Positions 32,354-41,765 of a stretch of DNA of 41,824 nt are shown here, in pieces. A program made the position numbers and the translations under genes. The number at the start of each line of letters is the position of its first letter. The first letter of the stretch is position 1. Under the pieces are notes generated by a model that was not told the DNA's origin, did no database searches, and saw nothing but the letters and a program-made list of their open reading frames with translations. The DNA lies in contig NZ_SJZJ01000028.1 of the NCBI RefSeq assembly GCF_004337475.1, positions 1-41,824 on the forward strand. The letters run 5' to 3'. The stretch is from Nocardioides jejuensis (GTDB lineage: Bacteria; Actinomycetota; Actinomycetes; Propionibacteriales; Nocardioidaceae).

Positions 32354-33303
32354 CAGGCGCCCAGGGTCGCAGCCGAGACGGTCGTGGTCTCGCCGGTGGT
32401 GACGTCGACGACGGGGAGGTCGCCGATCAGCTTCAGGCGGTCCTCGACCGAGCGCATGCGCGACATGGTGCCGTCCTCGTTGCGGGAGGTCAGGAAGCGG
32501 CTGGCGACGAAGCCCTCAGCGGCGCTGAGGTTGGGGAGCGAGCCGGCGATGTCGTCGCGCACGAAGAACGCGTTGTTGCCGTTGGAGTTGCAGCCGACGA
32601 AGCGGTAGCCCTTCTGGTCGGCGAGGTGCTTGAGGGCCGCGATCGACGTACCGAAGTAGAGCTGCGAGTAGTGGGCCTCGGAGTTCACGAACGCCGGGGC
32701 GTAGGGCACCGTGATGGCGGCGTCCGGGCCGAAGAGCGCGTTGTACTCCATGACGACGATGGCCGGGTTGACCACGTCGGTCTTCTCCCACAGCCAGTAG
32801 TCGTTGCCGTCGACGTCGATCGACAGCAGGCCGAGGTCGCCCTGGAAACCGGCGTCGGTGATCAGACTGTTGACGTTCTCCGTCGTGACGAACGCCGAGA
32901 CCGGCTCGACGTCGTGGCGCCAGGCCAGGCCGGTGCCGAGGATGAACTCGACGTGCGACAGGCCGCCGTCGATGGCCGCGCCGCGCCAGTTGTTGTTGAG
33001 CGCGAGGAAGCGGGTGTTGGACTCGCGGTAGTCGCCGGTGCCGATCTCGACGAACGTGTCGGAGTGGGCACCGATCGAGCGCAGGATGTGCTGGATGATG
33101 CCGTCCTCGCCGAACTGCGAGAAGACCTTGAACTCCACGTCGAAGAGCGACTTCGGAGCCGGGCGCGTGTCGAGCAGGTGGCTCTCGAGCTTGCCGATCG
33201 CCATGAGCAGCTCGTCGTGCTCCGCACGGAAGCGCTTGATCACCTGCTTGGCAACCGGAGCCTGGGCGATTCGGCGCATCGAACGGTAGGCAAACGCAGA
33301 CAA
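32353..33303 (-). CDS. FkbM-like SAM-dependent methyltransferase
   Basis: A 316-residue protein with a C-terminal Rossmann methyltransferase fold resembling the FkbM family. Marks are SQFGEDGIIQHILRSIG, then the SAM-binding VEIGTGDYRESNTRFLALNNNWRGAAIDG and LLSIDVDGNDYWLWEK. Last comes VVMEYNALFGPDAAITVPY. The N-terminal 50 residues are helical and basic. FkbM-type enzymes O-methylate sugars or antibiotics, and they are common in surface-polysaccharide loci. Its stop shares one base with the start of the SGNH-like gene, and a flippase gene is divergent across 102 bases. Confidence 0.78.
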   Translation of the reverse strand: MSAFAYRSMRRIAQAPVAKQVIKRFRAEHDELLMAIGKLESHLLDTRPAPKSLFDVEFKVFSQFGEDGIIQHILRSIGAHSDTFVEIGTGDYRESNTRFLALNNNWRGAAIDGGLSHVEFILGTGLAWRHDVEPVSAFVTTENVNSLITDAGFQGDLGLLSIDVDGNDYWLWEKTDVVNPAIVVMEYNALFGPDAAITVPYAPAFVNSEAHYSQLYFGTSIAALKHLADQKGYRFVGCNSNGNNAFFVRDDIAGSLPNLSAAEGFVASRFLTSRNEDGTMSRMRSVEDRLKLIGDLPVVDVTTGETTTVSAATLGA

Positions 33304-33405
33304 CGGGGGACCTCCACGGTCGAGAAGTTGACGCAGGGACGATAGCCGACGGGGGTGTGTCAGGATTCACCCCGACTCGCAGGAAACGGACGGAGACTAG
33401 CCGAC

Positions 33406-34740
33406 ATGACGGCCACGGGTGCCGGGCAGGCACGCAAGCGGATCGGCGCCATCACACTCGACCAGATCGTCGCCAGCGTGTCGAACCTCCTGGTCCTGAT
33501 CTGGGCAGCGCACGCCCTGCAGCCGGCTGACTTCGGCCGCTTCAGCCTGGTCTTCCTCGTCTACACCCTGGCCCAGGGCGGCGTGATCCGTTCGCTGGTC
33601 GCGGTGACGATCGTCGTACACCCGGAGGACGCGGACTCGCGGCCGCGGGCCGCGCTCGGGGCGACCATGGTGATGTCGGCGGGTGTCGGTGCCTGTTCGC
33701 TGATCGCGGCCGGTGTGCTGTGGGCGATGGGCTCGCCGATGGCGTCCTCGCTGGCGGTCGTCGGTGCGCTGACGCCGCTGCTCGCGCTGCAGGACATCGG
33801 GCGGTTCGTGGCCATCGCCCGCTCGACGCCGGTCGGGGCGCTGGTCCTCGACGGGATCTGGCTGGTGCTCACGGTGCTGGTCTTCGCGGGCCTCGCGGTC
33901 ACCGGCGACGACACGCTCTTCGCCCTCGTGCTCGGCTGGGCCGGCACCGGCGCGATCGCCGGCCTCTGGGTCTTCGTGCAGTACGGCGTGCCCCGGGCGC
34001 GCGAGCTCTCCCTCGACTGGGTCAAGGAGCGCTGGGACTTCTCGTGGCGCTCGCTCGTGGCCTCCAGTTCGTCGGGTCTCGTCGCCGTCATCGGCTCGGC
34101 CCTGCTGGCGCTGGTCAGTGGTCCGGTGGCCGTCGCCCAGGTGCGTGCGGCGCTGCTGCTCGAGCGGCCCTCGACGACCGTGCAGACGGCCGTGGCGACG
34201 TCCGCGGGCGCCGACATCGCCCGCGAAGGTGCCGACCGCGCCACGCTGCTCAGCCACCAGCGCCGCACCATGTCGATCTCTGCGGTCGTCGCGATCCTGA
34301 ACATCGTCGTGCTGCTGGTCATCCCCGACTGGGCCGGCAAGCTGCTCCTGGGCAACGTCTGGCACGTCGTCCAGCCGCTGCTGGTCCTCGTCGGCCTCCG
34401 GGTCCTCGCGTTCGCCGCACAGAGCGGTGTGCGGGCTGCGCTGGTCGGCCGCAAGCAGATCAAGCAGGTCATGGTCGTCGACATCGTCGGCACGATCCTG
34501 ATGATCGTCGGCATGGTCGTCGGCGGTGCGATCGACGACGGCTACGGCGCCATGGCCGGCGGCCTGATCGGTCAGGTCATCACCGTCGTCGCGTGGTGGG
34601 TCGTCTTCGCGCGCTACCTGCGCAGCGATCACGCAGATGGCGCGGCTGTTGGCGCCGTGCCTGCCGGCGCGCACGTCGGGACGCCTGCCCCGGAGGAGCC
34701 GGGCGCCGAGGCCGTCGCCGGCCGTCACGCCGCGCAGTAA
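33406..34740 (+). CDS. polysaccharide flippase-like membrane protein (MOP/Wzx-type)
   Basis: A 444-residue protein with about 12 predicted membrane helices and the overall pattern of Wzx-like flippases of the MOP superfamily. The start reads ITLDQIVASVSNLLVLIWAAHALQPADFGRFSLVF, close to the usual family opening (helix 1, then a Gly-Arg-Phe turn). A basic segment, LVGRKQIKQVMVVDIVGT, follows about helix 10. The C-terminal 35 residues are Ala/Pro/Glu-rich and cytoplasmic. It probably moves lipid-linked sugars; the substrate is unknown. ATG 33406 has GGAG about 11 bases ahead. It is divergent from the methyltransferase/SGNH pair, and the three may form one glycan-modification locus. Confidence 0.82.
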   Translation: MTATGAGQARKRIGAITLDQIVASVSNLLVLIWAAHALQPADFGRFSLVFLVYTLAQGGVIRSLVAVTIVVHPEDADSRPRAALGATMVMSAGVGACSLIAAGVLWAMGSPMASSLAVVGALTPLLALQDIGRFVAIARSTPVGALVLDGIWLVLTVLVFAGLAVTGDDTLFALVLGWAGTGAIAGLWVFVQYGVPRARELSLDWVKERWDFSWRSLVASSSSGLVAVIGSALLALVSGPVAVAQVRAALLLERPSTTVQTAVATSAGADIAREGADRATLLSHQRRTMSISAVVAILNIVVLLVIPDWAGKLLLGNVWHVVQPLLVLVGLRVLAFAAQSGVRAALVGRKQIKQVMVVDIVGTILMIVGMVVGGAIDDGYGAMAGGLIGQVITVVAWWVVFARYLRSDHADGAAVGAVPAGAHVGTPAPEEPGAEAVAGRHAAQ

Positions 34741-34772
34741 GGCGGGGCGCGCGACTGCACAGGGGCTTCGAC

Positions 34773-34810
34773 GCACTGTGCGGACGTCATTGCATCCGCA
34801 GGGTGGGCGC
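34773..34810. repeat. dispersed repeat family 2, copy 1 (imperfect palindrome overlapping a gene end)
   Basis: It starts with GCACTGTGCGGACGTCATT (34773-34791), identical to 19 bases at 35955-35973. A partial inverted arm follows (GCATCCGCAG onward, to 34810). The stem is imperfect, with a TGCGGA/TCCGCA core. The last codons of the minus-strand AbiEi/Vsr-like gene (Leu-Arg-Met-Gln-stop) are encoded inside it. A separate GCACAG (34757-34762) can pair with CTGTGC (34776-34781). Confidence 0.8.
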
Positions 34811-35845
34811 AAAGGGTTGTCCAGTGAGCAGCCGCTGCTGTCGCAGGGGCTCGAGTCGCTCGGCGTACGCCTCGATGTCCGGTGAGAGTGTCGCGCCGAA
34901 GCGGTGCTCGGTAGCGGCGTACTCCTCGAGGAGGCGGCGCCGGGCCGCGCTGCGGGCCGGCTCGGGGTAGTCGGCCCAGATGATCCGTGAGACACCGATG
35001 CGACGGTTCACGACGAGTCGCTCGCGCTTCTTCTCCTCCCAGACGACGCGCTCGGCCGCGACGTCGCCGTTGGAGGCCGCCTGATACTTGATCCGTCCGT
35101 CGACCTCGAACGCATGGCAGCCGACCAGCATGTCGAGCCACACCGTGCGCCCGTCGGGGAGCAGGAGCGGGAACTGCGTGCGTGGTTCGCCCAGACCGAG
35201 CTCGCGCACCAGGATGCGTCCGAGTGACTCGGCGGCGGTCTCGGCTCCCGCGTCGGCATCACGCACCGCCGCAGCCGCGGCGCGCGCCCCGGGCCACCGC
35301 GTCATGTCACGAAGCTCCAGCGCCAGCTGGGCTCGTGTCACACCTTTGCGCAGCACGGCGTCACACGCTACGAGTCCCGCCGGATAGCCGAACGTGCGTG
35401 CCATGTCGACCGCGGTCCGCGCATGTGGCAGCACGGGTACGCCGGAGCGCTCGAGCACGGCGCTCGGGTGATAACCCGCGGCGTGCTCCCGCACACCAGC
35501 ATGTGCCGAGGTGCGCCTCAGGTCGTTGCGGCTGATGTGCACCTCGTCCGTCGCGCCGGCCAGCAGGGGAATCGCCAGCTCGAGGGCTGCGGAGGAGTGG
35601 CTGAACGCGTGCTCGGCATCGAGGGTCAGGTGGGTCGCCCGTGCCAGCAGGCGCGGCTGGCCGACGTACGTGTCGAGCTCGGCCCACCGCTCGGCTTCCA
35701 CGTAGATGCCGCGTCGAAGGCGGATCCAGCTGCCCTGGCCCACGAGCCTGCGTATCTCCCGGGCCTCGATGCCGGCTTCGCGGGCAGCCCTCGTTGTGAT
35801 CAGGCCGTGTGCGCGGCTGACCCGTGCTGCTGCTCCGATGTCCAT
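34787..35845 (-). CDS. AbiEi-type HTH plus Vsr-like (DUF559) nuclease-fold protein
   Basis: A 352-residue protein. The N-terminal 60 residues (GLITTRAAREAGIEAREIRRLVGQGSWIRLRRGIYV) match the winged-helix domain of type IV AbiEi antitoxins. The middle is helical. The C-terminal part has the spacing of a DUF559/Vsr-like restriction-endonuclease fold: Glu206 (ETAAESLG), Asp238 (VWLDML), Glu247-Val-Asp249 (FEVDGRIKY) and a closing strand VSRIIWADYPE. No AbiEii toxin gene adjoins it. ATG 35845 is chosen; the frame is open to 35944 but runs through a hairpin. It is bracketed by family 2 palindromes, and its 3' end lies in one of them. Nuclease activity is unproven. Confidence 0.82.
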   Translation of the reverse strand: MDIGAAARVSRAHGLITTRAAREAGIEAREIRRLVGQGSWIRLRRGIYVEAERWAELDTYVGQPRLLARATHLTLDAEHAFSHSSAALELAIPLLAGATDEVHISRNDLRRTSAHAGVREHAAGYHPSAVLERSGVPVLPHARTAVDMARTFGYPAGLVACDAVLRKGVTRAQLALELRDMTRWPGARAAAAAVRDADAGAETAAESLGRILVRELGLGEPRTQFPLLLPDGRTVWLDMLVGCHAFEVDGRIKYQAASNGDVAAERVVWEEKKRERLVVNRRIGVSRIIWADYPEPARSAARRRLLEEYAATEHRFGATLSPDIEAYAERLEPLRQQRLLTGQPFAPTLRMQ

Positions 35846-35917
35846 GCGCCGAGCATGGGGAGGGTGGAGGGGCCATCGCGGTGCGTGCAGGCGCGCCTGT
35901 GGGCCCAGAGACGTGCG

Positions 35918-35943
35918 TGCCCGGTGTGGGCGATTACCGGGCA
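35918..35943. repeat. small inverted repeat upstream of the AbiEi/Vsr-like gene
   Basis: TGCCCGGT (35918-35925) pairs with ACCGGGCA (35936-35943) around a ten-base loop. It stands next to the large family 2 hairpin and 73 bases before the minus-strand start at 35845, so it could be in the leader or part of the same repeat element. The remaining bases of 35846-36020 show nothing else clear. Confidence 0.55.
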
Positions 35944-35950
35944 ACCACGA

Positions 35951-35992
35951 CGGCGCACTGTGCGGACGTCATTACGTCCGCAGAGTGCGCCG
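35951..35992. repeat. dispersed repeat family 2, copy 2 (19-base stem, likely lysS terminator)
   Basis: The left arm (35951-35969) pairs with the right arm (35974-35992) at 18 of 19 positions around a CATT loop. Its inner 19 bases (35955-35973) are identical to copy 1 at the other end of the AbiEi/Vsr-like gene, 1182 bases away. A further inverted fragment, GCACAGTGGCGC, follows at 36001-36012. It is 28 bases beyond the lysS stop on the minus strand and can terminate lysS transcription. Confidence 0.88.
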
Positions 35993-36020
35993 GCGGCCTT
36001 GCACAGTGGCGCGGGTCGGG

Positions 36021-37751
36021 TCAGGCGGAGAGGAGCGCGCGGACCTTCTCCGCGCCCAGCGCGACGATCAGGGTGGGCAGGCGCGGGCCGCGCTCGGCGG
36101 AGACCAGCAGGTTGTAGAGCAGCCCGAAGAACGCCTTCTGGTCGGCCTTCACCTCGTCCGTCGGCTGGTCCTCGAGGGCCAGGCCGGCGGCAAGCTTGGG
36201 AACGCCGTAGACGAGCGTCGTGACCTCGTCGAGCTCGAGCTCGCCCGTCGGCAGGTGCTCCAGCAGCAGCGACAGCCACGTCTGCTCCGCGGGGCTGAGC
36301 GAGCCGAGCAGCTCGACATCGGCGGACGAGCGGACGATGGTCCGCTCCGACTCGGGCACGAACTCCTCGGTCCAGCCCATGGCGCGACCCAGACGCGGCT
36401 CCAGATCCGCCACCGACGCGTGCTCGTAGCCGACGTGGGAGACGATGCGGGAGATCTGCTCGGCCGAACCGGCGGTCACGTCTGCCACGCCCGCGAGGAC
36501 GCGGAAGGGCACCGTGACCGGTGAGACCGGCAGGACGCCGGCGGACGAGGTCGAGGCAGCGCGCTCGTACGCCAGAACGGCGACGTCACGCTTCTCCGGG
36601 TTGCCGGCCTTCTTCGCGAGGGCGTCCCACTCGTCGTACAGGCGGACGACCTCGGGGCCGAAGTCGATCGTGAACGCCTGCTTGGGCTGCTTGCGGGCGT
36701 AGAGCCAGCGCACCATGGGCGCCTCGAGCACCTTGAGCGCGTCGCCCGGGATCGGTACGCCGCCGGAGGACGACGACATCTTCTGCATGCCGGCGAAGCC
36801 GACGAAGGCGTAGGCGACGTAGGCGGGCGCGCGGCCGCCGAAGACCTCGGCGACGAGCTCCTTGCCGACCGTGTACGACGAGCCGGGCGTCGAGTGATCG
36901 AGGCCGCCGGGCTCGAAGTTGACGCCCTCGAAGGCCCAGCGCATCGGCCAGTCGACCTTCCAGACCAGCTTGCCGTTGTCCTCCGTGGCGAGGTTCGTCG
37001 AGCCCTCGAAGCCGCACTGGGTGCAGGCGTAGACGAGGTCGTGCGTTGCGTCGTCGTACGACGTCACGGTCGTGGTGTCGCGACCGCACTGGCCGCACCA
37101 CGGCTTGTAGGGGAAGCGGTCGAGGTCCTCGGACGCCGCGACGGAGTCCGCGAGTGCCGCGGCCTCCTGCTCGTCCTCGACCTCGGTGGCCTGCTGGCCG
37201 GGCTTGGTGCGGTACTTCGCCAGGACGCCCTCGATGGCGTCGCGGTTGGCGACGGCGTGCAGGATCTGCGACCGGTAGGCACCCGACTGGTACATGGCCG
37301 TCTGCGAGATCTCCTCGATCTCGACGCCCATCTCCGCGAGCGCAGCGCGCAGCGGGGCCTTGAAGTGCTCGGCCCAGTTGTCGTGACAGCCGAACGGGTC
37401 CGGCACGGCGGTCAGCGGCTTGCCGATGTGCTCGGCCCACTCCGGCGGGATGCCGGCGCCGACCTTGCGGTAGCGGTCGAAGTCGTCCCAGGAGTGCAGG
37501 TGCCGGGTGCGGACGCCGCGGCGGCGCAGCTCCTCGGCCACGAAGTGCGGGGTGAGGAACTCGCGCAGGTTGCCGAGGTGGATCGGCCCGGACGGCGATG
37601 CACCGGAGGCGACGGTCACGAGACCACCATCGGCCACGTACGCAGCCATGGCTGCCGGGTCGCCGGAGCCGGCAGCGTGCCGGATCGCGTCGTCCGCGGC
37701 GCGGGTCACCCAGTCCATGGGCTCCTGCTGTGCCTTGCCGCCGCGTGCCAT
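36021..37751 (-). CDS. lysS: lysyl-tRNA synthetase, class I
   Basis: A 576-residue class I LysRS that charges tRNA-Lys. The HIGH-type motif is HLGN at 58-61 within ASGASPSGPIHLGNLREF. The KMSKS-type loop is KMSSS at 324-328 (AGMQKMSSSSGG). A zinc-ribbon-like segment, CGQCGRDTTTVTSYDDATHDLVYACTQCGFEGS, is characteristic of class I LysRS. The C-terminal 150 residues form the helical anticodon-binding part. ATG 37751 follows AGGGAGA; the frame is open further up to 37919 but crosses the divergent promoter. Most bacteria use the unrelated class II enzyme. Class I is typical of archaea, spirochaetes, some alphaproteobacteria and some actinobacteria. Confidence 0.95.
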   Translation of the reverse strand: MARGGKAQQEPMDWVTRAADDAIRHAAGSGDPAAMAAYVADGGLVTVASGASPSGPIHLGNLREFLTPHFVAEELRRRGVRTRHLHSWDDFDRYRKVGAGIPPEWAEHIGKPLTAVPDPFGCHDNWAEHFKAPLRAALAEMGVEIEEISQTAMYQSGAYRSQILHAVANRDAIEGVLAKYRTKPGQQATEVEDEQEAAALADSVAASEDLDRFPYKPWCGQCGRDTTTVTSYDDATHDLVYACTQCGFEGSTNLATEDNGKLVWKVDWPMRWAFEGVNFEPGGLDHSTPGSSYTVGKELVAEVFGGRAPAYVAYAFVGFAGMQKMSSSSGGVPIPGDALKVLEAPMVRWLYARKQPKQAFTIDFGPEVVRLYDEWDALAKKAGNPEKRDVAVLAYERAASTSSAGVLPVSPVTVPFRVLAGVADVTAGSAEQISRIVSHVGYEHASVADLEPRLGRAMGWTEEFVPESERTIVRSSADVELLGSLSPAEQTWLSLLLEHLPTGELELDEVTTLVYGVPKLAAGLALEDQPTDEVKADQKAFFGLLYNLLVSAERGPRLPTLIVALGAEKVRALLSA

Positions 37752-37858
37752 CACGTGTCTCCCTGCCGTCGTCTGTGCTCGCACGCCAAGCCACCACGTG
37801 CCGGCCGAAACGCTACCGGAGTCATACCGACGGTCGACCAAAGTCGGTCCCGCCGGAA

Positions 37859-37875
37859 CGTTGTCAACTGCAACG
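37859..37875. promoter_or_regulatory. candidate operator before the MMPL gene
   Basis: CGTTG-N7-CAACG (37859-37875) contains a second, nested palindrome GTTGTCAAC (37860-37868). It sits 38 bases before the MMPL start, where a TetR- or MarR-type repressor often binds. No regulator gene adjoins it. The 37752-37912 gap otherwise holds the divergent promoters of lysS and this gene, which I cannot place. Confidence 0.3.
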
Positions 37876-37912
37876 ATATGGACATTCCCGAACTCCAAAG
37901 GAGCGCCCACCC

Positions 37913-40234
37913 ATGGCAACCCTGCTCTACCGCCTCGGCAAGACGGCCTACCGCCGCTGGCCCTTCTTCCTCGTCGGGTGGCTGCTCGTCATCGGTGTCG
38001 TCGGCGGCGTCGCCGGCACGATGAGCAAGCCGTTCTCCGACGCGTTCACGATCCCGGGCCTCGAGTCCGTCGAAGCGGCGGAGAAGCTGCCCGAGCTGAT
38101 GGACGGCGCCCAGTCGCCGGTCGACGCGGCCAGCATCGAGGTCGTCGTCGCGGCACCGAAGGGGCACACCCTCACCGAGACGAAGTACGCCGACGGCGTC
38201 ACGCAGCTGACCACCGCGCTGGCCAAACTCGACGCGGTGCCGGACCAGATCCCGTACCTCTGGACGCCGGCGCAGGCGAAGGCCGCCGCCCCGGCGACCG
38301 CGAACGCAATGGGCATCTCCGTCGACCAGGCCGCTGCTGTCCTCAAGGCGCAGCTCGCAGCGCAGCCGTCGCTCTCCGCTGACGGCCGGATCGGCCTGAT
38401 CTCGACGGCGTTCGACGTGAAGACGGTCGCCGACGTGACCCCCGCGATGCAGACCGAGGTGCTCGACACCGCCACCCAGGTCGCCAAGGAGACCGGCCTC
38501 CAGGTCGAGATCCGTGGCGCCGGCATGCAGGCCGCGGGCGGTGCCAACGCAAGTGCCGAGCTGATCGGCATCGCGATTGCCCTCGGCGTCCTCGTCCTCA
38601 CCTTCGGTGCGCTCGTCGCCGCCGGCCTCCCGATCCTCACCGCCCTCATCGGCGTCGCGCTCGGCAGCATCGGCATCACGGCGTTGACGGCGTTCACCGA
38701 GCTCCCCAGCTCGACCCCGATGCTCGGCATGATGATCGGCCTCGCGGTCGGCATCGACTACACCCTCTTCATCCTCAGCCGCTATCGCAGTGAGCTCGAG
38801 CACACCGACGACCGTGAGGAAGCCGCTGGTCTCGCCGTCGGTACGGCGGGCTCCGCTGTCGTCTTCGCCGGCCTCACGGTGATCATCGCGCTGGCCGCCC
38901 TGACCGTCACCGGCATCCCGTTCCTGGGCTGGATGGGCATCGGTGCGGCGATCACCGTCGCCGTGGCGGTTGCCGTCGCGCTGACCCTCCTGCCGGCGCT
39001 GCTCGGCCTGCTGAAGTCGAAGGCCTTCGGCGGCCGGATCCGCCGCTACGTCCCGAAGCGTGACGCTGACGGCGCAGTCCTCAACAACGGCGTCCGCTTC
39101 GCCCGGCTCATCGGTCGCAAGCCGGTCGTCTGGGCACTCGCGGTCGTCATCGGCCTCGGCGTCGTCGCCCTGCCGTTCAAGGACCTGCACCTCGGCATGC
39201 CGAGCGACGCCACGGCGCCTGCGGACAGCTCGCGCTACCAGGCCGTCAAGCTGGTCGAGGAGGGCTTCGGCCCCGGCCGTCTCGACCCGATGATGCTGGT
39301 CGTCGACGCCCGCAAGCTCGACGGTGACGCGGCGAGCAAGCAGGCGGCGTACGCCAAGGTGGCGGACTGGGCGCGCGGCCTGGACGGTGTCGCCCGCGTG
39401 GTGGCCCAGCCGGGCACGGACAAGGGCGCGATCATCCTGATCGAGCCGAAGACCGGCCCGGACGACGCCGCGACCGACACGCTGCTCAAGGACATCCGTG
39501 CAGGCGAGCCGGCCGTCGAGAAGGAGACGGGTGTCGACCTCGCAGTCACGGGCACCCAGCCGGTGATGGCGGACATCTCCGACAAGCTCAACAGCGCGCT
39601 GGTGCCGTACCTCGCGATCGTGATCGGGCTGGCGTTCCTGCTGCTGATGGTGGTCTTCCGGTCGCTGCTCGTGCCGCTGACGGCGACCGCCGGCTTCCTG
39701 CTCTCCGTGCTGGCCACGCTGGGCGCGACGGTCGCGGTCTTCCAGAAGGGCCTGTTCGGGATCTTCCCGGAGCAGCCGATCGTCAGCTTCATCCCGATCT
39801 TCCTGATCGGCGTGGTCTTCGGCCTGGCGATGGACTACCAGGTCTTCCTGGTGACCCGGATGCGGGAGGCGCACGTCCACGGCGCGACGACGCGGGAAGC
39901 GGTCGTCGACGGCTTCCGCAACAGTGCGCGGGTCGTGACCGCGGCGGCCGTGATCATGGCGGCGGTCTTCTCCGGCTTCATCCTGATGGACGACGTGGTC
40001 GTGAAGTCGATGGGTTTCGCACTGGCGCTGGCGGTCCTCTTCGACGCCTTCGTCGTGCGGCTCGTGCTGATCCCGGCGCTGATGTATCTGCTCGGCGAGA
40101 AGGCCTGGTATCTCCCCGCGTGGCTCGACCGGATCCTGCCGAACGTCGACGTCGAGGGCGAGCAGCTCGTGCGGCGTACGACCGGCTCGCGCGACGACCT
40201 CGACGAGGACTCGCCCGTCCTCGCCGGCGTCTGA
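37913..40234 (+). CDS. MMPL family RND-type membrane transporter
   Basis: A 773-residue MMPL protein of the RND superfamily. After the first helix (WPFFLVGWLLVIGVVGGVAG) comes an outside loop domain of about 150 residues. Helices 2-6 follow, with the typical IALGVLVLTFGALVAAGLPILTALIGVALG and GLAVGIDYTLFILSRYRSEL (proton-relay Asp and Tyr). The second half repeats this plan: another loop domain and helices 7-12, with VVFGLAMDYQVFLVTRMREAH as the matching motif. It ends in an acidic tail. MMPL proteins export lipids, siderophores or drugs; the substrate here is unknown. ATG 37913 has AAAGGAG about 10 bases ahead. Confidence 0.93.
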   Translation: MATLLYRLGKTAYRRWPFFLVGWLLVIGVVGGVAGTMSKPFSDAFTIPGLESVEAAEKLPELMDGAQSPVDAASIEVVVAAPKGHTLTETKYADGVTQLTTALAKLDAVPDQIPYLWTPAQAKAAAPATANAMGISVDQAAAVLKAQLAAQPSLSADGRIGLISTAFDVKTVADVTPAMQTEVLDTATQVAKETGLQVEIRGAGMQAAGGANASAELIGIAIALGVLVLTFGALVAAGLPILTALIGVALGSIGITALTAFTELPSSTPMLGMMIGLAVGIDYTLFILSRYRSELEHTDDREEAAGLAVGTAGSAVVFAGLTVIIALAALTVTGIPFLGWMGIGAAITVAVAVAVALTLLPALLGLLKSKAFGGRIRRYVPKRDADGAVLNNGVRFARLIGRKPVVWALAVVIGLGVVALPFKDLHLGMPSDATAPADSSRYQAVKLVEEGFGPGRLDPMMLVVDARKLDGDAASKQAAYAKVADWARGLDGVARVVAQPGTDKGAIILIEPKTGPDDAATDTLLKDIRAGEPAVEKETGVDLAVTGTQPVMADISDKLNSALVPYLAIVIGLAFLLLMVVFRSLLVPLTATAGFLLSVLATLGATVAVFQKGLFGIFPEQPIVSFIPIFLIGVVFGLAMDYQVFLVTRMREAHVHGATTREAVVDGFRNSARVVTAAAVIMAAVFSGFILMDDVVVKSMGFALALAVLFDAFVVRLVLIPALMYLLGEKAWYLPAWLDRILPNVDVEGEQLVRRTTGSRDDLDEDSPVLAGV

Positions 40235-40244
40235 CCCCTGGACC

Positions 40245-40284
40245 CACGACGGCCCTGCACCCTCCCCGGTGCGGGGCCGTCGTG
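40245..40284 (+). terminator. hairpin after the MMPL gene
   Basis: 40245-40261 pairs with 40268-40284 over 17 bases, including one G-T pair, around the loop CTCCCC. It starts 10 bases after the stop codon and closes the MMPL transcription unit before the purA promoter region. Confidence 0.88.
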
Positions 40285-40330
40285 CCCTCACGGGGTACGC
40301 CGGAAATCTGGCGCACGGGACGCATTTTGG

Positions 40331-40336
40331 TAGCGT
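40331..40336 (+). promoter_or_regulatory. candidate -10 element of purA and hairpin leader
   Basis: TAGCGT (40331-40336) fits TANNNT; no good -35 is seen. Initiation near 40343 would give a leader of about 125 bases. This leader holds a stem AGCCCCGG/CCGGGGCT (40348-40355 with 40361-40368). CGCAT (40321-40325) and ATGCG (40371-40375) flank that stem and could close it in DNA or in a longer transcript. The actual ribosome site is AAGGAG at 40454-40459. Confidence 0.3.
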
Positions 40337-40426
40337 GTGGCCGCAAGAGCCCCGGTCTTGCCGGGGCTTGATGCGTTTCTGGACCGGACACTGCACTACC
40401 TACAAGCACTCAAATGCGTCGAGCAG

Positions 40427-40438
40427 CCGCCTAGGCGG
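40427..40438. promoter_or_regulatory. 12-base perfect palindrome before purA
   Basis: CCGCCTAGGCGG is fully self-complementary and ends 28 bases before the purA ATG. It may be an operator or a small stem near the ribosome site. There is no direct evidence of use. Confidence 0.3.
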
Positions 40439-40451
40439 AGGGACTCCGTAG

Positions 40452-41753
<1,302 letters not shown>

Positions 41754-41765
41754 CCCACCTTCCGC

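Noticed and set aside
34787..35845. Complete type IV AbiE toxin-antitoxin pair
   Set aside because: Only the AbiEi-like domain is present; neither neighbour resembles the AbiEii nucleotidyltransferase toxin.
37751..40396. Very long minus-strand frame opposite the MMPL gene (881 codons)
   Set aside because: Same artefact of GC-rich third positions; the plus-strand MMPL protein has clear helices and motifs, the antisense frame is charged and repetitive.
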